This document shows positions 37,766-46,405 of a DNA stretch of 46,405 bases, piece by piece. The DNA comes from Verrucomicrobiota bacterium. Lineage in GTDB: Bacteria; Verrucomicrobiota; Verrucomicrobiia; Limisphaerales; BJHT01. The translations under genes were made by a program, and so were the position numbers. The stretch spans positions 1 to 46,405 of the forward strand of contig BJHT01000020.1 of the NCBI GenBank assembly GCA_014193395.1, read 5' to 3'. Position 1 is the first letter of the stretch. The number at the start of each line of letters is the position of its first letter. Under the pieces are notes generated by a model. It made no database searches and was not told the DNA's origin. It saw only the letters and a list, made by a program, of their open reading frames with translations.

Positions 37766-38518
37766 AAGCTCCCACGTCCTACCGTGGCCATATGGCGTTT
37801 CGGTCATAAACTCTGGGGGGCAGACGTTCCGGCTCTCTGCGCGACCTCCGGAAAAGGGGCGCGAGTCGTCGGGAATGTCTGCGGCTCGTGCCGGGAGCGA
37901 GGCGCTCGCGGGCGGGTCGCCCGCGCTCCCGGGGCCGGGGCAGGATGCCCCCCGGATAGTCCGGCAAAAGTCGTTCAACCACAGGCTCGAACCGCGTTCA
38001 GCTACCCCCAAAAACCGCGTGCCCATACGGAAAAAACCTGACGGTTTGAGCGGCTAATATTGCTTGATTGGCAGGGGTTATCCAGTAAGCATGACCGAAC
38101 CAAATCGCCCCCGGCACGGTGGGATTACGCGCGCAAAGTCGTCCCCGGCGGTGGTAGATTTGGGCAACGGTCATGCGGCCCGCATCTGATCATGGCAATG
38201 GTGGTGAAGCAGTCGCCCGTCCTCTGGACGCGGCGTTTTTTGCGTTGGAATTGCCACCGGCGCTGATCGTTTCCTGGCGCGGCAACCGTGACCGTGAGTG
38301 CTCCCGCCGATGGGTTGTTTTCGGACAAAGTCCGACGGTGACCGTCTTCGCCTGACCGGCCTCCAACCCATGGGAAACCCCCTATTAACGCGGCTTTGGT
38401 GGCATCGGTTCGACCCGGCCCGTCTCGCAATGTTTCGCTCCCCACTTCGCTCCCAGATTTGCTCCACCGGTGGAGTTTCTCTCCGCCGCCCCTCCGATTC
38501 GGTTGATCTCTCATCGCC
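37766..38518. other. Leader region of the giant protease gene, with small hairpins
   Basis: No gene is supported in this stretch. CCGGGAGCG (37891-37899) and CGCTCCCGG (37924-37932) form a hairpin containing GGCGGGTCGCCCGC. Further on, ATGGGTTG (38310-38317) pairs with CAACCCAT (38364-38371) and encloses CGGACAAAGTCCG and CGGTGACCG, a three-way junction-like fold about 150 bases before the giant gene start. Whether it is a regulatory RNA is unknown. Confidence 0.45.
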
Positions 38519-41500
38519 ATGAACAGGTACAAATGGCTCCTCGCTGGAACGGCCGTGTCCGCCGTTATTCTGGCCGTGTTTCTATCGCGCTCCCGCGCTC
38601 CCGTCGCGAACCCGCGCGTCGCGTTGCCGGCCCCCGTGCCGGCGGCTCCCGCGCGCCCCGCGCCGACGCAGCCGGGGACGATTGCGCCCTTATTGTCAGC
38701 CCCAAAGCCGAGCGTAGCTCCGGCGGTGGCGAAATATGTCCCACCGACCGGTCCGATTCGGGCGGATAAGCTGGACGCGCAGACCTTGTTGAAGCGCTTT
38801 GCGGGCTGGTCCGAGGCTTATGCCAAGGCGAATCCCGAGGAGCGGGCGGCGATGCTTCAGGAGGGTGGCGCATTGGCCACGGCCCGGCGCGAAGTGATGC
38901 GGGAAATGATTCAAAAGGATCCCCAGCGGGCAATCGAGCGCGCGGTTCCCTACTCGGTTCGTAAGGAATTACCGCCATCCATCCTGGCGCTGCTGGAAGT
39001 TCCCATCAGTGGCTCGGGTGATTTCAACGTGCTCGCCGGCGTTCCGGCCCCCGGAAAGAAGCTGGAACGCACGGTGGATTATCATCTGACCGTGCAGGGT
39101 AAGACTTACGAGGCTTTCGTTTACGGACAGCGAAATCTCCAGCCGTCGCGCGTCGGAGTGCCGGTCTGGGGTGTGGCATTGGATGATAAGTTCGCCGTGG
39201 CGGAGTCACCCTTGCGCATCCTAGAAGCCGCGGAAGCCAAGGATGCCATTGCGGCCGGCAAGGCCAGGAAGGATGTAGTCTGTGGCATTTCGGCGAAGCC
39301 TGCCGACAGTTCGAGTGAGCCGACTTATGCGGCGTTGGCTGAAAAAATGTTGGGATTCTGCAACCCGGTCCACGCTGTCTCGTATGGCAAGCTGCTGGGC
39401 AAGAAACCCTCACCCAGGCATGTCGAAGCCTCGGGTGGCGGCGTCTCCGGTGCTGGCGTCCCCGATGATTTCATCGGACCGGTGGCGGGTAATCACGGCG
39501 GCGGTGCCTATGTGTCGGGCGCCACCTACACCCAGGGAACCAAGACCATTCTCTACATGCGGCTGGCGTTTCCGGATGATCCGACGGAGCCAATCACCGA
39601 GCAGCAGGCTTACAAGGACTTGGATGACCTGAATCAGTTCTTTGTCGGGGCTTCCTACAATACTTTCAACATTGTCGGCGTGGTTACTCCCTTGCTGATG
39701 ATGCCGCATCCCAAAAAATGGTATGCGCTTCCCGCGCCGGTGGCCCCGGCCCTCGTCAATGCTGGAGTCGGTGCTTTTCTTTACGCCCACGCGCGCGCCG
39801 CGGCGGCCGAGGCGGGGTTCTATTATAATGACTACGAGTGGGATTGTATCCGGTTTGACGCCGGTGCGTTGGCGTTCCCGTGGCTGACATGGGGCGGGCT
39901 TGGCTCTGTGGGAGGGCGTAATGTCTGGCTGGTCGGGAACGGTTACTCGGTGATGGCCCACGAATTCGGCCACAACCTTGGTTTGAACCACGCCAACTAT
40001 TGGGACACTTCCGCAGCGGGCGGACCGGGAAATCCTGTTGAAGTTACCAGTCAGGCGGGTCATGAGACTACCTTTGGCCCCGGCGCGAGCATTAACTACG
40101 GCGATGCGTTCAATGCCATGGGGGCCGGTGGATATTCCGGCCATTACAATGCGGTGCAGAAATTCGCGACCCTCGGCTGGCTGCCGGAATCAGCCGTAAA
40201 CACCATTGCCGGGCCGGTCAGTACGAACGTCCGCGTCTATGCGCTGGAATCTCAGTTTGTGCAGCCGGCCGGCTATCATGCTATCCGGGTGCGGTATTCC
40301 AACGAGCGCGACTATTGGTTCCAGTTCCGCACCGCCGTTCCCAACAATGTGTTCCTCACCAACGGCCTTCAGGTAATTTGGACCGGTGGCCAGCAGACTA
40401 CCGCTCAGAAGGGGGAATCCGACGTTTTGGATACGACCCCCAATTCCCTCTACGGGATTGAGGACTCGCCGATTTCCCTTGGGCGGACGTTTCACGATCC
40501 GGGACTTAATTTGTATGTCACCCCGGTCGGAGTCACCGGGGTTAGTTCCAATTCCTTCATCGACGTCGTGGTCAATATCGGGGATTTCCCCACCAACCTT
40601 CCGCCGGTCATCACTTCGCTGACCAGCAGTTCCAACAACATTGCGCCCGGTGACACCGTCACGTTCACTATGACGGCCACCGATCCCAACAATGAAGCCT
40701 TGGCTTACGACTGGACCTTTGAAGACAAGACGGTGAGTCCCAACTCTTCTGTAGTCAGCCACACCTTCCCGCTCGCCGGCGAATATATCGTGCGCTGTGT
40801 TGTATCCGACATGAAGGGTGGCTTGGCTTCCAAGAGCATGATCATCACCGTGGGGACTCCGGGAACCTATCGCATTGGTGGGATTGTGCGCGATGCGAGC
40901 TTCAAACCGGTCCAAGGAATCCGGATGGACAATGGACTGAGCAGCGGAAGCTATCGTTGCGCCTACACGGACAGTGATGGCACTTACACCATTCCCGGGT
41001 TCACCAGCGGATCCTACACGATTGGCGGCTGGAAATTTGGCTACCACGTCGAGCCGTTCTCGACGCTGCTGCCGATCACCATCAACAACGCGAATGACCT
41101 CAATGTCAACTGGACGGTGACACAGTTGCCGACGGTCTGGATCAGCGGCATCACCAATGCCACGGAAGGTGGGACCGTGAGTGTCACGCTGACGCGCTCC
41201 GCGCCCTATTCCACGATCTTGCCGGTCATTTTCAACACGCCCAGTTCGAGCTTGATTACCGTCAACACCGCGGACGAGGGGGTGGACTTTTTCCAGACCA
41301 ATGGCGTCGCGGTGACCCACACCAATGTTGGGGGCGACATCCTGAGCTATCAGCAAGTCTCCTTCCCGGGGACGGTGACGAACATTACCCTGACTTTCCC
41401 GGCGACCAATGACCTGGCGTTCGAGGGACCTGAAGTGTTCTATGTCGATCTGGCTTACGAAAGCCAGCGGACGTTCAATTTAACCACTTTCAATCCTGGC

Positions 41501-44500
41501 ACCGGATTTCAGTTTTCGACGCTGCTCTTCAAGTTCCCGCAGTGGGGTCAAAACTTCCCAGCGACCGACGCAAACAACAACAATCCGAGCTGGTATTCAT
41601 TTCTCCCGACCAACACCTCGGTGAACATCGAACCGGGTTATTTCATCGGGAAACCGAGCATGGCCTGGCCGGCCGCAACCATTCAAGACGCCTCGGCGCC
41701 TGACCTTCCCACCGTGTCGGTCGCGGCCACGGGCAATATTGCGACTGAGAGCGGAATCTCGGCCGGCGAACTGACCTTCACGCTATCCCAAGTCCTGACG
41801 AATGCCCTCACCGTCTATTACACCGTCGGGGGGTCGGCCTCCAACGGCAATGACTATATTTTCCTACCCGGTTCATTTGTGATTCCGGCCGGAGTCAGAA
41901 CCTACCGGCTGCCGGTCTTTGCCTTGAACGATTTCCTTGTCGAAGGCCCGGAGACGGTTGATCTGACGATCACGCCGGACGCGAGCTATGTGGTGGGGAT
42001 TGGAACCGACACCGTCACCATCGTGGATGATGATCTGCCGGACGTGATCGTGAGCGCTCTGATTGCCACCGCCGTCGAGGGTGGAACCCAGGGACAGCTC
42101 ATGTTTACGCGCACCGGGAATCCCGAGCGGGCGTTGACGGTCAACTATGTGGTATCGGGGACCGCACAGCCGGGAACGGATTACACTTTGCTTTCAGGTT
42201 CGGTGACCATCCCCGTCGGATCGGTGGATGCCTCCGTGAACATCAATGCGATCAATGACGGCGTGGTTGAAGGGAACGAGACGGTTATTGTGAACATCAC
42301 TGACTCGGTGTTCTACAATATCGGAACGCCGGGCGCTGCCACCGTGACGATCCAAGACGCCCAAATGCCGACCGTTACGGTCACTCATGGCGTCCAGACG
42401 GCGGCCGAGGGCGGGGCTTCCGGAACCTTTATTGTGTCCCGGACGGGACCCACCACCAATGCGTTGACGGTGACCTTTTCGGTGGGGGGCACGGCGTATG
42501 GCGGCATTGGGGCCGATTACGCCGCCATCGGAACCACCGTGGTCATCCCTCTTGGACAAAGTTCGGCGACGATCACGATTGCTCCGTTCGATGACAATTT
42601 TTACGAGGGCACGGAGATCGTGGTGCTGACCTTGGTGACCAATTCGACCTATAATGTGGGTTCACCCTATCAGGCGACGGTCAACATTACCGACAACGAT
42701 CCGACCACCCAGCCGGGGGTGTACTTCATGACGGCGACCAGTACGGCTGCTGAGTCAGTGACGAGTGTCAGCATCCCGGTGTTTCTCACCGCCGTGCCGC
42801 CGCAGGGCGACTACTCTTCGGCGGCCTCTTACACCAATGGATCGCCCTCATTTTTGAAGGTGAGTTACGGGGTGATCGGAGGAACGGCGACCAACGGGGT
42901 GGACTACGTGCTCGCCAATGGCACGCTCGTGTGGACGAATGTCGCATTGACGACCCCTAAGACAAACATAGTGTCCGAGTTGATTCAGAATATCAAATTC
43001 ACCGTCGCCAATGATGCGGCGGTGAACGGCAACCGCACCATTCTGGTCAAGCTTTCCAATTACGTGGAAAATGTTTACGTGGGTCCGACTTCCCCGTTCC
43101 TTTTCAAGGCCAACGCCGGCGCCACCAGACAGGATACGAACTTTAACATCGGGATCGGCCCCAGCGGTTCGCTGCCCGATGGTGCGGTGCGGTCCATCGT
43201 TGTTTGGACCAATAATGAAGTTTATATCGGAGGCATGTTCACCTCGGTCAATGGCACCAATGCCGGGCATGTGGCCCATTTGATGACCAACGGTTATGTG
43301 GACACGAATATTTTCCAGTTTCTTGGAGCCAACAGCAACGTACTGGCCATGGCGGTTCACCAGAGCACCAATCTGCTCATTGCCGGTTCGTTCACAAACA
43401 TCGGCGGGTTCGACATTGAGCGCTTGGCCCGCATCAATATCACCAACGGGGCCTTGGACCTCAACTTCCGGACGAACTACCGCTTAACCACCGTCGCGAA
43501 CAGCAATGTCTTTGCGATCGCCGTCGATCCTTCCGGCAAATTCTACATCGGTGGTGAGTTTAGTGTGCCGAAACGCTTCATCGCCCGGTTCAATGCCGAC
43601 GGCACCTTGGACAACACCTTTACGCCGAATCCCGACGATGCGGTGCGGTCGATCCTGATTCGCACCAATGGTTCCGGGAATGTCGTCATTGGTGGTGACT
43701 TTCTGACCAACAACGGCGTGGCGACGCCCTATGTCGCGGAATTGGACACCAACGGCGTCGTCGTGCCGTCCTTCTCCACGAATCCGGTGCCGAACGGGGC
43801 CGTTCATGCCATCGCCTACGCGCCTCAAGGAGGCGAGAGAATCTTGGTCGGGGGCGCGTTTACGAAGTTGGGAGGCAGCAATGTCAACCACCTCGGCATG
43901 CTCACCGCGGGCGGCCTCCATGATCAGGCCACCTGGCCGGAAGACCTGAACAACCGCGGGACGGATGGCAAGGTTTACAGCATCGCGGTCAAGTCCGATA
44001 CCACCATTCTAATCGGTGGTTCTTTCAATAATGTGGGGACCAATAGCGCGCAGAATTTCGCGCGATTGTTTTCGAGCGGACAGTTCTTGAATCGCATGCA
44101 GAGTGTCCCGGACCCGCGTTCGCCGGGACCGTCGGTCTACGCCATTACGCTCAACTCTCTTAATGAGCCGTATGTTGGCGGTGACTTTGTTCCCACCATT
44201 TTCGCCTATCCGAACAATTACACCCTCAGCGTCCCGTTCATCCACACTTACACGATCGTTGATGATGACTTGGGGACCATCAATGTGACGAGCACGGATA
44301 CGGCTTCATTTCCCGCCGTCAATGACGACGCGCGCGAGCAGGGGCCGAGCAATGGGGTGTTCGTGGTCTATGCCGCCGCCAACGTGACGGCGCCGACGGT
44401 GGTCAATTTCAATGTGACCGGTACGGCGACGCGCGGCGCGGACTATGTCTTGCGTACCAACGGCGTGGTGCTCAGTTCCAGCGCCGTCACGATCCCTGCG

Positions 44501-46405
44501 GGCACGAATGCGGTGGCGATCGTGGTGGAGCCGATTGACGACTTGGAGCAGGAGTTTGAGGAAACCGTAAATATTTCCCTGACCTCGGTCACGGGCGGTC
44601 GTATCGGAGGGACCTTCCAGGCGACGGTTTATATTTCGGACAATGATGGCGCGATCCAGTTCCAATCTGCGGCGATGTCCGTCAGTGAGACGGCGGGGTT
44701 GGTGCCGATCACGGTGGTGCGGACCGGGAGCGCGACCAATGCCTTCAACGTGGACTATCTCATCGCCAACGGGACGGCGACCAACGGGCTGGATTATTTC
44801 GCGACGAACGGTACGCTGGCCTTCGCCCAAGGGCAGCTTACGACTAATTTCTCCATCCTGATTTCCAACAATGTTTCGGTGGACGGGAACCGGACCATCT
44901 TGCTGTCCCTGGCGAATGTGACGGGCGGGCTGGCGCTGGGCGGGCAGAATTCGGCCATCTTGACGATCCTAGACGATGACACGGCCTTCCAGTTTGCGGT
45001 CCCCAACTTTATCACGACGGAGACGGCCACCAACGGCCTCGTGACGGTGTACCGCCTGGGCGTCAACACCGGGACGGACACGGTCTTGCTCTTGGCGACC
45101 AACGGGACGGCTATCGCCGGGACGAATTTTGCGGGAATAACCAACCAGATTCTTTCCTTCGGGCCGGGCGTCACGAACTTGGTGGTCCCCATCTCGGTGA
45201 CGAATGACACGGTCCTGACGGGTGATCTCACCGCCAACCTGCGATTGCACACGCCCTCCGGGCTGACTCTGCTGGGGGTTAGTAACACGGTGGCGACCCT
45301 CACCATCCGGGATGATGAATCGCAGATCACGTTTACCACCAATCAGTATTCGGTGAACGAATATGCGGGGGTGGTCAGCCTGAGCGTGGTGCGCCAGGGG
45401 GGGACGATTAATCCGGTGACAGTGAAGTATTTGACACTCAATGGCACGGCCTTCGCGAGTGCGGACTACTTCACCAACACCGGGACGCTGACCTTCACGG
45501 GTGACGTCATCATCGCCGCGACCAATGGCTCGGGCCTGGCAATCCTGACAACGGGGCAGACCGCCACCAACATCACGGTGACGCTGGACAACGACCAGAT
45601 TGGCGAGGGTAACGAAACCTTCTTCGTGATCCTGACGAATGCCGCGGGCGGGCCGGTGGTGGGGACGACGACGCTGGGTAGCATCGGCACCAACACGGTC
45701 ACAATCATCGATGACGAAATGCCGGGCTTTGATGTATTCACGTATAGCTCTGGCACGGGGTTGAACGGGGCGGTCTTTGCCATCGGGGTGCAGTCGAGCG
45801 GGAAGACGGTCATTGGTGGTTCGTTCACGACGGTCAACGGGGTGAACTTCCCCCATATCGCGCGGCTGCTCCCCAATGGCCTGCAAGATGGCAATTTCAC
45901 AATTGGTGCCGGCTTTGACACCAACGTCCTCGCGCTGGCGGTGCAGTCGGATGATAAGATCGTCGTCGGAGGATCCTTCTCGACCTTCATGATCACCACC
46001 AACGCTCCCAAGATCGCGCGGCTGGCGGTCAATGGCGCATTTGACCCGACCTTCAACCCCGGCACGGGCGCGAACAGCAATGTGAATGCGATTGCGATTC
46101 AGACCGACGGCAAGATCGTGGTCGGCGGTGCGTTCACGCAATTTGGTGGCAGCAATGTCACCGGCATTGTGCGCCTAACCTCGACGGGTGCCGTGGACAC
46201 GAATTTCACGGCGACGCTGGATGACCAGGCGTTTACGGTGGTGATGCAGACGAATGGCATGATTCTGGTCGGCGGGGCGTTCACGAGTGTCAGTGGTGGG
46301 GGACAGCCGTATTTCGCCCGGCTAACCACGAATGGGGTGCCGGACGCCACGTTCGTTCCTATCTTTGACAATGTGGTGCGTTCCGCCTCGCTACAGTCGG
46401 ACGGG
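38519..46405 (+). CDS. Giant exported metalloprotease with PKD, Calx-beta and Delta-60 repeat domains (5' part)
   Basis: From the ATG at 38519 the frame stays open through all 2629 codons to the window edge, so the C-terminus is missing. An N-terminal hydrophobic segment (WLLAGTAVSAVILAVFL, 6-22) gives export. The protease domain has HEFGHNLGLNH at 481-491, a metzincin zinc site with three His and catalytic Glu 482, and YGDAFNAMGAGGYSGHYNA with Met 534 as the Met-turn; this suits gametolysin-like (M11) peptidases. After it come a PKD domain (about 695-780), a carboxypeptidase-regulatory-like fold (about 783-860) and five Calx-beta-type domains (about 870-1540). A Delta-60 propeller-like block (about 1550-1910), four more Calx-beta domains (about 1918-2400) and a second Delta-60 block (from about 2402) follow. 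Calx-beta repeats usually bind calcium and serve adhesion. Asn and Thr are very common (TNG motifs), unlike the neighbouring genes. Probably a surface or secreted adhesin-protease. Confidence 0.88.
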   Translation, partial: MNRYKWLLAGTAVSAVILAVFLSRSRAPVANPRVALPAPVPAAPARPAPTQPGTIAPLLSAPKPSVAPAVAKYVPPTGPIRADKLDAQTLLKRFAGWSEAYAKANPEERAAMLQEGGALATARREVMREMIQKDPQRAIERAVPYSVRKELPPSILALLEVPISGSGDFNVLAGVPAPGKKLERTVDYHLTVQGKTYEAFVYGQRNLQPSRVGVPVWGVALDDKFAVAESPLRILEAAEAKDAIAAGKARKDVVCGISAKPADSSSEPTYAALAEKMLGFCNPVHAVSYGKLLGKKPSPRHVEASGGGVSGAGVPDDFIGPVAGNHGGGAYVSGATYTQGTKTILYMRLAFPDDPTEPITEQQAYKDLDDLNQFFVGASYNTFNIVGVVTPLLMMPHPKKWYALPAPVAPALVNAGVGAFLYAHARAAAAEAGFYYNDYEWDCIRFDAGALAFPWLTWGGLGSVGGRNVWLVGNGYSVMAHEFGHNLGLNHANYWDTSAAGGPGNPVEVTSQAGHETTFGPGASINYGDAFNAMGAGGYSGHYNAVQKFATLGWLPESAVNTIAGPVSTNVRVYALESQFVQPAGYHAIRVRYSNERDYWFQFRTAVPNNVFLTNGLQVIWTGGQQTTAQKGESDVLDTTPNSLYGIEDSPISLGRTFHDPGLNLYVTPVGVTGVSSNSFIDVVVNIGDFPTNLPPVITSLTSSSNNIAPGDTVTFTMTATDPNNEALAYDWTFEDKTVSPNSSVVSHTFPLAGEYIVRCVVSDMKGGLASKSMIITVGTPGTYRIGGIVRDASFKPVQGIRMDNGLSSGSYRCAYTDSDGTYTIPGFTSGSYTIGGWKFGYHVEPFSTLLPITINNANDLNVNWTVTQLPTVWISGITNATEGGTVSVTLTRSAPYSTILPVIFNTPSSSLITVNTADEGVDFFQTNGVAVTHTNVGGDILSYQQVSFPGTVTNITLTFPATNDLAFEGPEVFYVDLAYESQRTFNLTTFNPGTGFQFSTLLFKFPQWGQNFPATDANNNNPSWYSFLPTNTSVNIEPGYFIGKPSMAWPAATIQDASAPDLPTVSVAATGNIATESGISAGELTFTLSQVLTNALTVYYTVGGSASNGNDYIFLPGSFVIPAGVRTYRLPVFALNDFLVEGPETVDLTITPDASYVVGIGTDTVTIVDDDLPDVIVSALIATAVEGGTQGQLMFTRTGNPERALTVNYVVSGTAQPGTDYTLLSGSVTIPVGSVDASVNINAINDGVVEGNETVIVNITDSVFYNIGTPGAATVTIQDAQMPTVTVTHGVQTAAEGGASGTFIVSRTGPTTNALTVTFSVGGTAYGGIGADYAAIGTTVVIPLGQSSATITIAPFDDNFYEGTEIVVLTLVTNSTYNVGSPYQATVNITDNDPTTQPGVYFMTATSTAAESVTSVSIPVFLTAVPPQGDYSSAASYTNGSPSFLKVSYGVIGGTATNGVDYVLANGTLVWTNVALTTPKTNIVSELIQNIKFTVANDAAVNGNRTILVKLSNYVENVYVGPTSPFLFKANAGATRQDTNFNIGIGPSGSLPDGAVRSIVVWTNNEVYIGGMFTSVNGTNAGHVAHLMTNGYVDTNIFQFLGANSNVLAMAVHQSTNLLIAGSFTNIGGFDIERLARINITNGALDLNFRTNYRLTTVANSNVFAIAVDPSGKFYIGGEFSVPKRFIARFNADGTLDNTFTPNPDDAVRSILIRTNGSGNVVIGGDFLTNNGVATPYVAELDTNGVVVPSFSTNPVPNGAVHAIAYAPQGGERILVGGAFTKLGGSNVNHLGMLTAGGLHDQATWPEDLNNRGTDGKVYSIAVKSDTTILIGGSFNNVGTNSAQNFARLFSSGQFLNRMQSVPDPRSPGPSVYAITLNSLNEPYVGGDFVPTIFAYPNNYTLSVPFIHTYTIVDDDLGTINVTSTDTASFPAVNDDAREQGPSNGVFVVYAAANVTAPTVVNFNVTGTATRGADYVLRTNGVVLSSSAVTIPAGTNAVAIVVEPIDDLEQEFEETVNISLTSVTGGRIGGTFQATVYISDNDGAIQFQSAAMSVSETAGLVPITVVRTGSATNAFNVDYLIANGTATNGLDYFATNGTLAFAQGQLTTNFSILISNNVSVDGNRTILLSLANVTGGLALGGQNSAILTILDDDTAFQFAVPNFITTETATNGLVTVYRLGVNTGTDTVLLLATNGTAIAGTNFAGITNQILSFGPGVTNLVVPISVTNDTVLTGDLTANLRLHTPSGLTLLGVSNTVATLTIRDDESQITFTTNQYSVNEYAGVVSLSVVRQGGTINPVTVKYLTLNGTAFASADYFTNTGTLTFTGDVIIAATNGSGLAILTTGQTATNITVTLDNDQIGEGNETFFVILTNAAGGPVVGTTTLGSIGTNTVTIIDDEMPGFDVFTYSSGTGLNGAVFAIGVQSSGKTVIGGSFTTVNGVNFPHIARLLPNGLQDGNFTIGAGFDTNVLALAVQSDDKIVVGGSFSTFMITTNAPKIARLAVNGAFDPTFNPGTGANSNVNAIAIQTDGKIVVGGAFTQFGGSNVTGIVRLTSTGAVDTNFTATLDDQAFTVVMQTNGMILVGGAFTSVSGGGQPYFARLTTNGVPDATFVPIFDNVVRSASLQSDG

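Noticed and set aside
38519-46405. Possible frameshift or split gene in the giant frame
   Set aside because: The frame was followed at several distant points (about 39.9, 41.7, 44.2 and 45.7 kb) and keeps recognisable domains in one frame to the edge.
1-46405. tRNA, rRNA or transposase genes
   Set aside because: No tRNA-like GTTCGAATC arm with a matching acceptor stem, no rRNA core words and no transposase-like protein were found by eye; a dedicated search could still find a divergent tRNA.

Overview
The window is a 46.4 kb high-GC segment of a chromosome from the Planctomycetes-Verrucomicrobia group, most likely a verrucomicrobium of the Pedosphaera/Limisphaera type. This rests on gene content: a PVC-type c-cytochrome tail, a DUF1501 protein with a DUF1549/DUF1553 (PSD1-type) cytochrome, a Tat-exported Gfo/Idh/MocA oxidoreductase, a one-off pseudopilin with a DG-containing tail, and a giant Calx-beta/Delta-60 exported protein. 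No rRNA, tRNA, transposase, integrase or CRISPR array was seen.

Layout. (1) 1-438: 3' end of a secreted heme protein. (2) 1326-5834: an exopolysaccharide export operon on the + strand, with an outer-membrane barrel, a Wzc-like tyrosine autokinase, a Wza-like lipoprotein and a membrane-anchored FHA protein. (3) 6024-8025: HEPN/MNT pair and a PQQ-propeller protein. (4) 8520-18295: secreted carbohydrate-related enzymes and PVC-specific proteins (aldose epimerase, Gfo/Idh oxidoreductase, PPC-domain protein, DUF1501, DUF1549/1553, Kelch mutarotase). (5) 18319-24146: Trm112-like protein, LarC, LarB, AI-2E family transporter and glycyl-tRNA synthetase, all on the - strand. (6) 24383-27554: a flavinylation module (ApbE, FMN-binding protein, DUF6662-like outer-membrane protein, small b-cytochrome-like membrane protein), with two Fur-box-like palindromes at 27029-27081. 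(7) 28102-28875: a pseudopilin. (8) 29008-37497: a second polysaccharide locus (three GT4 glycosyltransferases, a Wzy/ligase-like membrane protein, a FkbM methyltransferase) interrupted by a UPF0175/DUF3368 toxin-antitoxin pair. (9) 38519 to the window end: one open frame of at least 2629 codons, a metalloprotease followed by PKD, Calx-beta and Delta-60 domains, running off the edge.

The two polysaccharide loci probably serve one pathway: glycosyltransferases and the Wzy-like protein build the polymer, and the Wzc/Wza pair exports it. ApbE is expected to attach FMN to the neighbouring FMN-binding protein, giving an extracytoplasmic redox chain that appears iron-regulated.

The most unusual general property is in the gaps. 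Almost every larger intergenic space holds a long imperfect inverted repeat, and these fall into about ten sequence families. Several occur two or three times in this window, and one shows paired, compensating changes inside small hairpins. Some of these elements extend open frames, so several start codons were moved downstream of the longest frame.
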